64,000 bases of DNA from Maylandia zebra (lineage: Eukaryota; Chordata; Actinopteri; Cichliformes; Cichlidae): assembly GCF_041146795.1 (NCBI RefSeq), contig NC_135168.1, forward strand, positions 41,849,870-41,913,869, in the 5' to 3' direction. Positions within the stretch are counted from its first letter, which is position 1. Every line of letters begins with the position of its first letter. Under the pieces are notes generated by a model. That model was given only the letters and a program-made list of their open reading frames with translations. It had not been told where the DNA came from and searched no databases. Below are positions 39,016 to 52,039 of the stretch, one piece after another. The translations under genes and the position numbers were made by a program.

Positions 39016-39439
39016 TTATTATATTTTGACACACCAGTCCAATCTGACATTCCATTTGGTGCTCAATTGATCTGTCAAATGTATAAATACATGCGACTGT
39101 GAGATTTGTATAGAATATTTGTATATGCCACTTAGTTCAGAGGGTCAATGTGAGATTAGAAATTCTATCAAAAATGAAATTATTCAAAAATTGTCTGAAA
39201 TTCAGCCAGTTCCATTGATTTTAATTATAATGATCAACACATTTGGTAAAATGATGACCTCAGAAAAAGAGATTCAACAATGAAGCAAGTAACAAACTAC
39301 AATATTAACAAGTTGGACAAAAGTAAGCAAACCCATATGGGGCATAAATTATTTTTACCACATATGTTGATGACGACAGCACAGTTTTCACAGAAAAAGG
39401 AGATCCGAGCCTCACTTTCCCCTCATAGGTTGTCCTGTC

Positions 39440-39620
39440 TCTCTTGTGATGTCACTGACAGCAGATGTCCTTAATATGGTCATATCAGGCGTACAGCGCT
39501 GGCAGTGAGCACAACAGCCCCACCCACCTGCTGTTCAAATCTTTTGTTTGTGAGAGGCATTCAGTCTACAGAAAGATTGGCTTACAGGAAGAGGAGCTTA
39601 AAAAGACTTGTTTCAAGACA
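39440..39620 (+). repeat. Unclassified dispersed repeat, related to 11500-11640
   Basis: gtgatgtcactgacagcaga, cagtgagcacaacagccccacccacctgctg and tttgtgagaggcattcagtc match the block at 11500-11640 and a repeat that I know to be common in fish genomes. Class not assigned. Confidence 0.5.
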
Positions 39621-39879
39621 GTTGTTGAATTGAAGAGCTTCAAAAAGACTGAGCATGAGATCAATTAGTTTTGTTATGAGGTTTAAATCATGCTTACTGC
39701 CATCCAAGGATAAAAATGTTGAGATAGAAATGAGTATAATGGTTCTATTTAATGTATATTTAATCTGAAGTTGCTGATCACTTGAATTGTATGCGTTTTC
39801 ATTACATGCATTATATATTGTGCAGAATATGTATTTCCATGAACAGTATGCCTCTGTACAAAACTACAAAGGCATTTAA

Positions 39880-40800
39880 ATCAAACACTCGAGGTGTGAT
39901 TTGAAAGTGTTTGACTTCAATTTTTAGTAGGTCGCAACTAGGAACAAGCAAAGGCTCAACTAATCTCAGTGACCCCAACAAAAAAAAAACCACACCCCAG
40001 TTTCAGTTTGCCACTAAGAATCATTTCTTGTTAGAAACTCTTGTTCCTTTTCCTGCAAAAAAGGAACAAAAAGATGGAAGGAGTCTGGGTCCAGCCACAC
40101 CATGGGCCAAAGGATTTTGTCTCCCAAAATGAATGATGAACAAAAACTAAACTATCAAATAAAACTGCAAAAGATAAACAAAAACCAAGAGATATCAGTG
40201 CAAGTGAGGGAGGCAATCATTACAAACCTGCCAGAGACAGGAGTGGTCTACTCAACAATCTTGTTCAATAAATAAAGACAAGATCACTCGCTGGTCATCT
40301 CACTAAGATCCAAAGTTCTGAAAGGCCACAGAAGAGAACTAAAGTGCAGATGCACAAATGTATTTCCTTGCTTGAAAAAAATCAACTTCACAACATAGAG
40401 AGCAGTCTAGTAGAAGAAGGTGTATCATTATCAGAGTCTGCAATGAAGAGACTCCCACATGAATGTAAATACAGGTGGTCTACAAAAAGGTGCAAACCAC
40501 TGGTTACACTCAAGAATAAGAGGGCCAGACTGGACTTGGCTAACAAATATCTCAAAAAGTGACTGCTGGTACATGTAGCAGGATGAATTGTGACGTATAA
40601 AGGGATGTACTCAGATTCAGCCAGTTGATGTAGAATTGATCTGACAGAGCTTTAGAGTGCAAAAGCATGTCTGAGTGCATATTACAAAAGCATTCCAAGA
40701 GCTTCTCAAGGTGAAGAAAGGTGATAGTTTTTGATAACCAAGTTATTCACCTGATCTCCTACAGAAGAGGCCTATTGCGTGCCACAGTTTGTGTCTGTCT
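39880..40800 (+). mobile_element. Tc1/mariner-like transposon relic, second family
   Basis: A broken transposase gene is readable in order: gtctcccaaaatgaatgatg ... aagtgagggaggcaatcattac near the N-terminal helix-turn-helix, then an open piece (40344-40562) ending YRWSTKRCKPLVTLKNKRAR followed by LDLANKYLKK. This is the standard Tc1 segment '...KPLLT.KNKRARL.FAKKHL'. The ends are not clear. Several in-frame stops show it is inactive. Confidence 0.7.
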
Positions 40801-42257
40801 TGTTTTAAACATAATCATTGTGGCCTAAACCTCATGCTTTTGGAACTAAAAGAGTGAGGGTGAGAAGTTATCACCTAACAGCTTTGTGAAGCTGAATGAA
40901 AACAAATTCCTTAAGATTTTCTGCAAAGGCTTAAACAGAGGTTTTTAAACCAGAGTAATAAAAGTAAAAGTAATTACTTATGTTTGTATGAGATGAAGTC
41001 ATGATTTTGGCCTGTTCCATGTCCACATACTTTTAGTCCTAAAGAGGGCCACTTTCCACTTCAGTTATCAGTGACTAAAGCACACGTTACACAACTACAC
41101 TTTAGATTTCTCTTATTTTGCATCTCCCAGTTTTGCAGTGAATTTGGTTTCAGATACATCACGTTAATTACACAACTAAACATGAACTTTACACGCTGAA
41201 GCTTCTCCACTGACACTGAAACAAAATATCAAATGATTCATTGTCTCGTTAGCTAAGTCTTGTCAGACCTTTTCTGTCCCAAAAGACACCCACATTTTGT
41301 CTGATTCATACATTTCTTTCAAGTTCACAGTGCATTAAAAGGCAGAGATTTGAAAACGATTCTTGGACTAGCTGTGCTGACCAATTCAAATGACTTTTTG
41401 CAATACCTCACAGGGTTTAGGTCCTCAGATGCCTTTAATGATAAGCTTAACCTCCCCCATACCAAGAGGTCGAGAAATACAAGGAGCCTGATGTAAATGA
41501 GACAAACTTTGAGAGAGCGAAGCCATGAAAGCAAAGTTTCTGGAGTTTTCTCCTTGAATTTCCACCCTGTGGGCAGAGATCCGCACTCAGTCCTCACACA
41601 AGGTCTTCAGCTGTGTGTGTATGTTTGTATGTGTGAGTGGGGGTTATGGACAGAGTCACCAACACTTTTTTTAGGATCAGGACAGATCCTTTGAACATGC
41701 TGTGTTTACACCAGTTCAAATGCCAGCGTTCCAGTGATTCACTTTGACACAGCAGGCAAGTGAGAGAATGTATCTGGGAATGGAGATAGATGTGTGCCTG
41801 TGTGTATGTCCTTGCATACATTTATCCACTTTAATATTTTGTTCTGATTAGATGGGCCATAGCTTTGGCATCTCACACACACATACTCAGGTAAGTCTCA
41901 GGTAAGCGCCGATGTAAACACACACACACAAGAATGAATCATAAATTGTCTCAGTCTGCATGGATACTAGATCATTATTGTAGAAGGGGCACCAAGAGCC
42001 GCCCACATGCAGGTGGGCAGACACACACTTGAAGGTGGACACTTGTTGGTGAGCTGGCTGCCTCCCCCACTCACCCTGAGGCCAAGAATACCCTGTGTGC
42101 ATTACATGTGCACACACACACGCGACCTTATCTATTCCACAGACCCCCGCTGAGGCCACTAATGCCTCCTTGTTGAATTGCCTCCCCCAATCACTATACC
42201 GACGCCAAGAAATCGTGTGACTCCAGACGGTTTTTATTGCCTGCGCTTCGCTCACAG
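40801..42257. other. Intergenic, no gene seen
   Basis: No supported exon. Short CA-rich tracts (41875-41930, 42108-42122) are present. Confidence 0.4.
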
Positions 42258-42378
42258 CTTGGAGTTACAAATGACCTTCAAGGAGCAGGTTTTGGTGAGC
42301 GTGTGTTCACTGGGGAACAGATGATGCGCATCATGCTGGACCTGGGCTTGACCCGTGCCACGAAGGAAGGACTCACTT
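42258..42378 (+). CDS. Candidate internal coding exon, unidentified
   Basis: The 121 bases between ctcacag| and |gtgagtaaa are open in one frame, LGVTNDLQGAGFGERVFTGE then QMMRIMLDLGLTRATKEGLT. They look protein-like: an amphipathic helix, balanced composition and no low complexity. The donor is strong; the acceptor has a weak pyrimidine tract. I found no partner exons nearby and do not recognise the family. It could be a real exon of an unannotated gene, an exon-sized relic, or chance. Confidence 0.25.
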
Positions 42379-43420
42379 GTGAGTAAACTCTGCCCACCCC
42401 TGCCCTGACACAGTTAATTTCACATGGAAAAAAACAAAACAAAACTCCATGTCCTCTGTCATCCATCCCACGTCCCGCCCGTGCGCGCTGCTTCGCGCCT
42501 TTTCTAGCAAATCATTTGTTCTGCAGCCAAATTGGCTCAAGGATGCGACTTATGGGACCTATTCAGTCAAATGGGTACTCTGTGTCCCTGTGTCATTGTT
42601 ACTGGTAGTCATCCCATCATCTTTATTCACATCCACAGCGCAAAGAAAATCCACATTTCATCAGTCCACTGGAGGATTAATAATGCATTGCTTTGGTAAA
42701 TGTGACATTTGCAAAGAGGATTGGTGTGAATAAATGCAGCCTGATGTGCAGGTGTTGTACTACTACGATATGTCAGTGGTGTTATCTCTCCCTTTCACAC
42801 ACACTAATATAACCAGGTCATATGCTGTGGTAGATGATTTCGCTCCACCGCTGGGTTTCCCTTTCATGTTCATCTGTTATTCTGAACTGTAGGCGTCTAT
42901 CGGCTTCTTTCTAGCCTGGCCTACACCGAAGAAGAGAAACGATAACTTGACTTTAAGGCCAGATGAGTTTTCCCACCTCCACCTCCCCAGAGTACATGTG
43001 CCACGAGGCTACACACAAATTCGTTTAATGTGCAGTAGTCATGCAGCAATAATTCTTACTTTTTTCCCAGTAATTAGTTTTTTGTCACCTCCATCCACCT
43101 CCAATCCTCCCACACTGCGAGTTGTCTTAAACGATGAACAAAGAAATTATTGCAATAGTTAAACTAAAAACTGGATATTTGTATTAAACGTTGGGGAATG
43201 GTTAGAATATTTAATACATGCTCAGAAAGAAAATGTAACGAATTATAAAAACAAATTATAAAATTTCTAGTTTATGTTGTGTTTCATTATCATAGCATAA
43301 TAAATGATTAATGTTGAATTATATTATTTTTCTTTTGACAGCCAGTGGAGGTCTGCCGCCAAGATGACAGTGGCAAGCTTTGCCATTGCCTTTCTAGTCG
43401 CTTCCTCCGGTAACTCCTCC
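42379..43420. other. Intergenic upstream of rtn4rl2
   Basis: No supported exon was found. GC content rises towards 43350, marking the start of the rtn4rl2 promoter region. Confidence 0.4.
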
Positions 43421-43428
43421 TCCCAGGC

Positions 43429-43514
43429 TGACGTAGAGGATCCTCCGCTACCCACGGCAGTGGGCGAAGACCGGCCACGGGGATAAAAAGCTCCTCGGGA
43501 CTCCGGTACGTCAC
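43429..43514 (+). promoter_or_regulatory. rtn4rl2 promoter: TATA-like box and two TGACGTA (CRE/ATF-type) sites
   Basis: GC-rich sequence holds TGACGTAG at 43429-43436, the TATA-like ggATAAAAAG at 43481-43490, and TACGTCAC (minus-strand TGACGTA) at 43507-43514. The start codon at 43624 follows by about 110 bases. TGACGTA is a known half-palindrome bound by CREB/ATF factors; regulation is inferred from sequence only. Confidence 0.5.
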
Positions 43515-43623
43515 TGCCTGAAGCAGCAGTGACTCGGTCACCAGAGCTGAATCTCAGCAGAGATAGCATCAAGCAGGCACTTCCACGCCGTGCAGGCTAA
43601 CTCGCTTTCGGCTTTGGTTCGAG

Positions 43624-46600
43624 ATGGAAACTCGTCGCACCGTGAGGGGCTCCAGCGCCCGCAACTACAAGGGTAAGTTCCTCACCATTTTGCATCTGCA
43701 GATTCTACAGGTGCATTCATGTGCTTATAGCTGACACCTTTTTACTTACCTTTGAACACGTTTCAGTTTTTTTAGTGTTTTCAGGGAATATTGTCGTGTC
43801 ATTTTGGGTTTAAGCAGCCTTTGTTAGACAGAAAAACAAAGTGTAGACTTCGATTTACGCGCAGTCAGTCTGACTGTTTTCTAATCATTTTACTGTGAAT
43901 ATAAACTGTATATGTCAGCTACATATTATGAGAGTTAAAGAAACGTGTCAGGGATGCTCACTCTGGGGTACAGATTTTGTGATCTGCTTAAAAAGTTACT
44001 TGGTCAAAGCTTTTTCCTCTGCTCTCCATACTGTTTTACGCATGGAGAGATAAAAGCATGAGTTTTGCGCGCACAATTTGTTACTTTAACGTTAGTGTAA
44101 ATATGAAAGACATATGCCCTATTTGACTCCAGAGCTCTGGTTCCAGCTGTCTCTCAGCGTCCAGCGCGGCTAATAGTCCAACTTGTTAAGAGGTCAGGGG
44201 TGAGACGCTGGAAAATCTTGCGCACAATAGATGAAAAGGAACCTCGTTAATATTTAACGCATGTACTTTTCCCGCCTTGCCCACTTTTTTGTGCACCGTA
44301 ATCTGAGCGATGCCAAGAAGCTGCTAAATTAATCATAAGAACCGAAACTGATCCGGGTTTGGTTACTAGTTTTACGCGTGCCCTCCGCGTAGACAACCTT
44401 TCAGCGGAAACATCCTTTTGGTTGAAACAGCCTGAGAAGTAGAAAACGGGGTAAATGTAACAGGGAGGCAATATGCTTCTCGTTTCTGCCTCTTAAATAT
44501 ATTTTGATTCTTGATTTGTGGCTAATTTATAGTCTAAACTGCTGAAATCCACGGTTATGTAACCATGTCACAAAATCCACTGCTACTTAGGTAAAGTGAT
44601 AAGGTGGATATGAATGGGTGATTGATTTTTGTAATGTAAGCTGCTGAATTATATATGAAACCTAAGGTTCTGAATCCATCAACAGGTCACGGGTAAGAGC
44701 ACAGCGATGTTAAAAGGAATCACTAACAACAAAACAAAAGTTTTGACAGACAGACAAAAAGAAAAAGAAATGGTACCTAAAGCTGAATCCAATCTCTTTT
44801 TCTTTGCCAGTCACTCTTTCTCACACACAATGTGCACGTTTTTCCAAGCTGCTACTCCTGCAGCTTTCTCATGCTAACATTGCCTTTTTCTTCTCTTTCC
44901 AGGTGGACTAACCCTATGGCTGATTCTGTGGCTGGTGGTGGTGAAGCCGGGTGGGGTCACAGCATGCCCCAAGCTGTGTGTGTGTTACCCTACGCCCATG
45001 ACGGTCAGCTGCCAGTCCCAGAACCTCACCATAGTGCCGGCCGGTGTGCCCTACAACTCACAACGTGTTTTCCTCCAGAACAACCGCATCACAGAGCTTC
45101 GCGCAGACTCTTTTGGCTTTGAGACACAAGTGAGCAGAGTGACAACACTATTTATAGAAATTATGTGCAGAAATGTATTTTTCCTCTCTCATGCCATTAT
45201 TCTTATTTTTCTTTGCTGTCCTGTTGAATTCCTCTGCAGGTGCTTTGGCTATATGGCAACAACATCACATGGATTGAGGCCGGAGCCTTTAGTAACCTCA
45301 GGGTACTGGAAGAGCTGGATCTGGGTGACAACCCTTCACTGCGCCACTTGGAAGGTGGAGCCTTCAGGGGCTTGGAGAAGCTGCAGAGCCTGCATATGCA
45401 TCGTTGCAAGCTGGCCACTCTCCCCCATGATCTCTTCCACAAGCTGTACAGCCTGCAATTTCTCTATCTGCAGGTAAAGACAACATTCACACACACACAC
45501 CTAAAAGATGACCAGTACGTTCACAGTAAGATGTTGGATAGTAATACATGGGTATGATCAAGGGTATGCAAAATTACTACGTTTAGTTGTGTTGTAGAAT
45601 TGATTTAAAGCTTGCACAGGCTGCACACCCACACGCACGTTGATGCTTTCATATTGCACGTGTTGAAGCGTGAGTTGCACACACCACAGGCATTTATGTG
45701 CAAACAAAAATAAGTTGTAAAAATAAAAAGATGCAGAAATGTATATCTACAAAGAAAATTAGAACCATTGAGCAGTTAAAAAACACTGAAACTATCGTAT
45801 AAGGATAGATTTACAATATGACAATAGATTTATTTAATTACTATAAACTCAATGCAGATAATGATCAATGTAAGCTAAGTGGGTAGTTGACAGATCTTCT
45901 AATAATATAAATTGTAAAAGAAAAAACAAAACACATGTCCACACATTTACTTTCAGCAAGTGTATCTACAAGTCAGAGGAAGTAATATCAATCCAAACTT
46001 AAAATACACATATAGATGGCAAGGATGGTGATACAATCACCACTTGTAGAAGGCAGGAAAATTACTACAACACTTCATATTCATCCTTAAGTTAATTTTA
46101 TTTAAAATAAGTGAAAAAGAAAACCTAAAGTCATCTTTTTAAATCACTTCAAAACCAGTACAATAGATCCAAATAGTTTTGTTTTTTTTTAAAGTAGAGA
46201 TATAATATAACAGGCAGTGATTTGATTTTAATGCATTGAAAATTAGCTTGCAGAGATGCCATGTGCATTATTTTTTTGGTTGCTGTCAGCTTTTGGCAGC
46301 TAACAGTGAGATCTCATCTGTTCCTGAATTTAAACTCTCTTCCAATCAGACAATAACTGCCTGCCAAGAAGCCTTCTGAGGGAATTAAAGAGAACACATC
46401 CCACATTCAGTGTGACTCAGACAATGCAGGTCACTTCTCAGTGTTATAAAGCTACTTTCAAACAGATCACTTCTCACGTGTGCATAAATTATAACTGCAA
46501 TCAGAGGGAGGTGAGATATTCTTTTATTTATTTATTTTTACTGCTCATATTGATCGCTGACTCAAAGAGAAATGTTGGATGTTCAGTAATTCGTTAAAGG

Positions 46601-47996
46601 CGGCTTTTGTGTCACACATTGTGTGAGCTTCCAATCATTTCTAGATTTCAGGATTCAAAATCAGCTTTGACCTTTTGTTGTAAGACTTGAATCTGTTGTA
46701 TGCAGTCTTTAACAAAAACCACCATACCCAGCTTCTTTAGTCTTTCTCATAGACTGTATATTAAAGATAGATGTAAACATTATGATGTTAATCATTAGTT
46801 TCAAGTTTTTTAAGACAGCAACTTGCAATCACGAAGTAGCCTTTTTATATATATATATATATACAATCCATCATCATTTATTTTAGTCTTAGTGGGATTA
46901 TAATTTGTAATGTGAACATCATGGTTTGCATGGTAAGACATTAAACTAGTGACTGAAACCACAAACTCATCACAAAAGTGTCTAATGAGCTGAGAATTAA
47001 ACCAGCAGTCGCCCCCTTCTGACAACTAAACAGATTGCAAGCTTAAGTCACTTCTGCATTGGAGACTATGTGTATCTTTTATATGCAGTCTATAGTTTTA
47101 CTTTTCACTTTTTTCCCAGCACTAAATGTTGCATTTTGACTTTGCTGCAGGAAAATCAACTCCATTTTCTGCATGATGACCTTTTCTCTGATCTGGTCAA
47201 CCTCACCCATCTGTTCCTGCATGGGAACCGTATCCGTACCCTCACTGAAAATGTGTTCAGGGGTCTGGTCAACCTGGACCGTCTCCTTCTGCATGACAAT
47301 CGCATCAGGCAGGTCAACCGCAAGGCCTTTCGTGACCTTGGCCGTCTTACCATCCTCTACCTGTTCAACAACTCCCTGGCTGAGCTACCAGGACAGACCA
47401 TGAAAGATGTCCAAGACATCCAGTTCCTCCGCCTCAATGGTAACCCCTGGTCCTGTGGCTGTGAGGCACGTCCCCTTTGGGAGTGGTTCCGCAAGGCCCG
47501 CATCTCCTCATCTGACCTTGTGTGCACTTCCCCATCTACACGTCGTGGTCAGGACCTCCGATTCCTCCGAGAAATGGATTTCGCTCTCTGCCCTCTTCCT
47601 GACCCCGGCTCTCTGGCTGGATCCACCACAACCACCTTCAGTACCAAGACCCGCTGGTGGTTCTCCAAGAACAAACCCGAATCCAAATCAAAGTCCTTGT
47701 ACCAGAAGAGCTCAGAAACAGTGAAGTCATTCCCTTTCCCTGCGGTCAAGCCTCAGTTCCCCTCCAAGTATGAACTGTCAGCTGATGAGGCAGCCCTCCC
47801 CAAACTCGACCAAGAAGAATACTGGACCAACTATGGCAATGAAGATTCCTCTGTCCGCTGTGTTGAGCTGGACTGTGCTCCAAGCTATGACGACCAAGCC
47901 TTCCCCTCATTCTCCTCCCTAGCCATCACTCCACGCCCACTCCACCTCCTCACCCTCACCATACTCTTATTCTCCTTCCATTTCCTTTTCAGCTGA
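43624..47996 (+). CDS. rtn4rl2: Nogo receptor-like protein 2 (RTN4RL2/NgR2), complete
   Basis: Four exons, 43624-43672, 44903-45129, 45240-45473 and 47151-47996, join in frame to 451 aa ending TGA. A basic 17-residue leader (METRRTVRGSSARNYKG) precedes the hydrophobic signal segment LTLWLILWLVVV. Then come an LRR N-terminal cap (CPKLCVCYPTPMTVSC), about eight leucine-rich repeats with typical xLxLxxN spacing (LEELDLGDN, LRHLEGGAFRGL, LFLHGNRIRTL, LLLHDNRIRQV, LYLFNNSLAEL), and a C-terminal cap at about 268-318 (NPWSCGCEARPLWEWF ... FALCP). A Ser/Lys-rich stalk and a terminal hydrophobic segment (PLHLLTLTILLFSFHF) follow, expected to be replaced by a GPI anchor. In mammals this neuronal surface receptor binds myelin-associated glycoprotein and limits axon growth. 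It sits next to SLC43A3 in human, as here. Confidence 0.94.
46846..46863 (+). repeat. (TA)n microsatellite in rtn4rl2 intron 3
   Basis: Nine TA units are seen directly. Confidence 0.9.
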
Positions 47997-49425
47997 ACTC
48001 CTTTCTCCTTTCTACCTGTTTCTTTCTCTGATTTCTCCCTCTCCTCTTTCTAATACTAACAAAAACCTGGATCTTGAGTCCTTTCAGTTGCCTCCTCAAC
48101 ATGCAAGGGGTGCTACACTGAAGCAGGAGACAGGCAAGGCAGCAGGGAGCTGCTTAAAAGTGCCAGGTCAGTTGAGCTGATGTAGAGCCAGACACAATTG
48201 ATCGTGAAATACCTGATCTTTCATAGTACAGGCTTAGGATGACATCAGAGCTGAATGACAGTGACAACACAAAGGCAGAAAACTACGAAGTTAGCTGGTG
48301 GGGTCTCCAGATGTCTTTTTTTTTTCTATCACAGCTGTAAACAGCGCAGGCGTTGTAAAACTATCCAGCTGTTTTCTATATTAACTAGTACTCACCATCC
48401 AATTATCACTAACATTATTAAAGGAAGATTATTTGGCATTACCAGAAGTAGGATAAAGATGTGGATTAACAAGAGAGATCTAGGAGGAGAGAAGTAAAGC
48501 AGTTTGAGGTGTTCACTTCAATGCAACCAGGAGTGACTAACCTCCCTCCTTCAGATTCAAAATCTTGTGTGATCCCAGAGATGCCAGCAAACCATCTGTA
48601 CATACCACACACCATCACTGTACATATGCATCCAGCACACTGTATCTTAGACTAGATGGATTTGTACTTTGATCGTAGTAAACAGCTGTTTGTGAAGATA
48701 GAAGAGATGCTTAGACTGTAAAAGGATGGCAAGCAAATTAAATATGCACCTCTTGATTTCCACTATTATCACTTTGCCCTTTATAAATCTAAAAGTTTTC
48801 GATATCCCAGACATGGAGTTATAACTGATTTGTGTGTGGGTTTCAATTTTCTGTTGTGGTTGTGTGAGTGAAACTTAAGTGATGTAGATAAGAGAGTCTA
48901 GAAAAGTCTGGAAGAGACGGATCTTCATCTATCTTAGAAAAGTGAGTGCCTGTATGCATGTTGTGTGGAAGTCCAGAAGTCCTATTTTATTACACTTATA
49001 CCTGATATTGTTTTTTATTATTTTACATGTCTGTATGTGCTTTTTTTCTAACCTGAAATCTGAAAAAAAAAAATCCTTCATACACACAAAAAATGACCAA
49101 GAACTGTATTTTAAAACTGCATGCAGCATTTACACTCTGAACCATCTCTTCTCTTTATAAGCTGAACCTTTCTAACCCCAGTATGTGTTTATGGAAAAGT
49201 GTATGTGTGTTGTTTACGACCAATGAAGCCTAACTGTGACATACAGTCCACGTCGGCCCCACATGTTAAATCTGAAACCAAACCTCGATGATGACTGTGA
49301 GTTTCAGAACAGAACATGAGACATACTGTGACATTCGTTAGAGTCTGTTTTTTTTTGATGAAAAATTAAAAAACTGTTATGGAAGTGCTTTGCTTTATTA
49401 AAAAAATAAAGAAATAATTACACAG
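47997..49425 (+). other. 3' UTR of rtn4rl2
   Basis: There is no further coding sequence. An AATAAA at 49405-49410 is the first good hexamer with a T/G-rich follower (gagtgggagttttctttgttcttg), giving a 3' UTR of about 1.4 kb. The upstream part is CT-rich after the stop. Confidence 0.6.
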
Positions 49426-50439
49426 AAGTGAGTGGGAGTTTTCTTTGTTCTTGTCTTTGCTCTAATCTCACTCTAAGTGCTCTCTAAGGATGATGCAAAA
49501 GAACAAAAAAATCAATAATGAATTTACACGAACACTTAATCAGATGAAAGCAGAGAGCAGAAACCTGAGTAGCAAAGCATAAGACATACAGTTATATAAT
49601 GCAACAAGTCTTTCAGCAAGTCTGAAATTGATAACCTATTGAATAAGGGCTTTGCATGGAATATTCCATCCAGTAAAATGAGGGAGTCGTGCAAAAGTGA
49701 GGATATTTGTTTATAGAAGGGAGGGGATATTTATTATCTGTATAACTGTGTGTAGTAGACGCAGTGTGTGTTCAAGGTATCCAGCCTTGGCTATGTTAAG
49801 CCAGTCACTTTTCTCAACATGTGCAGAAGGCAGCTATATCAGGTCGCATTACATATACAGTGAGATGGATGAATAAGCTCTCGAGATGTGCGTGTGTGTG
49901 CGGGGGTTTGGAGGGAGGGGCTGAGGTATGATTCAGGGCAGAACGGGGAGCACACCAGGGATGAATATGTGATGTGTCCCGGAATCAGCACACCCCCTCA
50001 ACAGATACTCTCACCATGCTAATGATAATGATGATGATGATGCACACACTCACGCATCTGTTTGCTAGTGCAAGGACACGTGCACGTACATAAACAGCAA
50101 CATGTGCACACAAAAAGAAGTTTAGCTGAGTTGCCTCCAACTTCACACTTCGTGGTTGGCCTCCATGTAAATAATTATTCACAACTTTCACAGATTGCCT
50201 TGTTTTTATTTTAATATTAAAATATGTGATTGTTGCTTCTGGTTGTAGTTCAGATTCACTGAAAAGTGACAAAAATCAGTTTTTTAAGAATTGCATTTTA
50301 CATAACAAATACTGTCTTTTTTTATAACAAAAAAGGTACCACAAAAAAAATACTGAATATCTGAAAAATCTGCACAAGTCAAGTTAGTCCTGTGATCCTC
50401 ACACATAAAAATGTAAGCCAATAACTGACGTTTGATAAC
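49426..50439. other. Intergenic, no gene seen
   Basis: A short GAT-type microsatellite lies at 50022-50041. No supported exon was found. Confidence 0.4.
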
Positions 50440-50655
50440 AAATAAATGAGTCATATGTTACAAATATGGTACAAATAATATAATATTAACATAAAACTAT
50501 GCATCTTTCTAGAATGTGTTTATTGAGCCTAAAACAAACAAACTATGCTAGTTCCATCTTTCTGCTGGGAACACTGGATGTTTTCCACTTGTGAAGAATC
50601 TCTCTCATTGTTTCAAAATTGTTTAAAAGTAGCCTTAATACGTCTTTACTTTGTG
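50440..50655 (-). mobile_element. Tc1-like transposon fragment (helix-turn-helix region)
   Basis: On the minus strand gagagattcttcacaagtgg aaaacatccagt reads ..REILHKWKTSS.., the conserved DNA-binding segment of Tc1-type transposases. The flank aataatataatattaacataaaactatg and tctagaatgtgtttattg is shared with 55455-55525, so both are copies of one family. Confidence 0.6.
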
Positions 50656-52031
50656 ATATTGACACCTGCTGACTCTAAAGGAAAACCATTTTATTATAAT
50701 TGACTTTACCCACCAGGGACATAACCTATTCCCCGCGGTTCCCAGTGATCTGCGGGAATAGCTTCTCTGAACCTTAAAAGTACTGAGAAGTTTGTTTGAA
50801 TCTTTTTCTCCACTAAATAAACAATTACTGACTACTTTACATGACACCTGGTGTTACCTGTCCTCCTTTCTCCACAGGTGTGCCAATGCTGGCTCATTTC
50901 CCATTGAGAACTTGCGCAAAAGCACGTACAAAAAAAGGAAGAATCTCCCCTTACTGGAATAAAAATTCTAAATATCAGCTGTGAAAAAGTTTGTTCTTGA
51001 TCTGAAAGGAAGTTAGATGAGAACATTGACACTACTCCCAGATAGCTCTGTGAAATAGCTTAGCTCAAAGACTGAAAAGAGGGGGAAAGGTGTGTAATAA
51101 TTTAAAAAGTTTGAGGAATAAAACCTGCACTTTTTAAGATCACTAGTAAGAACATCATATCTGGTATGTTTGGTTCTTAGAAACACTGTATAAATGTGTG
51201 TTTACTGCTTTACAGAGCGATATATGTCAGAGTATTTTTTTGACTAGGCCCAGGCACTTCCTGGAGTCTACTTGTTGCCTGGCAACTGCTCAGAGGCGAA
51301 AACTCAGTAAAAACTCAATAAAAAATATCAACGAGCAATTTTCACATGCTTTTACATTTATTTAAAACAAATAATAGTATTAAATTATAGAGCTTCAGAG
51401 ATGCTGGTAGGTGGATTTTGTTACTGGGTCATTCGTGGAAAAATCCTCAGAGTCAGCAAATTTGTTTCTTTACTAAAACTTTATAGATCAATGCGAAATT
51501 TTACTTCATACCATGAAAATTTTCAAATAAATTTAGAGGCCTCCAAAGTGTTAATAGGTGAGTCAGACCTTTGGTTACTTTTCAATTAACATTTTTGTTT
51601 TCCCCAGACTTTTTAGCTAACAGAATCAAAACTTGTAGAAATTGCAAATGAACCTGTACTTTTAAGCACTTTTACTACACCCATCATTACAAACACTTTT
51701 TTCTATGTATTAGTCCCTTGTCTAACATTCAGACACTCACTCACAGATATACATCAAGAAACTTCAACATGTAGATTTGAGGAGCCAGGGATTGTTGTTC
51801 TGATATATAGATGTCCCTGTCTTCCTACACCTGCACAGCCATAAACCTTGAAAAATATTGGACTTACTTCTATGTAGCTTAAGAGCCTGTAACTAGGAAC
51901 ATTTTATACTGTTTAGGTAAGATTCTACGTGGCTTCATAAATTAAAGTTGTTGTAAAATATTGTAAATAAAAAATAAATCATTTGAGATTTATTACAAGG
52001 TTGTTGTTTTTAATTCAATAACCTACTAATA
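50656..52031. other. Intergenic, no gene seen
   Basis: AT-rich and without supported exons or clear transposon ends. Confidence 0.4.
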
Positions 52032-52039
52032 GGCAGAGG

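Noticed and set aside
43364-43486. Small reading frame MTVASFAIAFLVASSGNSSS... resembling a signal peptide upstream of rtn4rl2
   Set aside because: It overlaps the TATA-like box and lies mostly upstream of the probable start site, and it has no continuation. Most likely chance in GC-rich promoter sequence.
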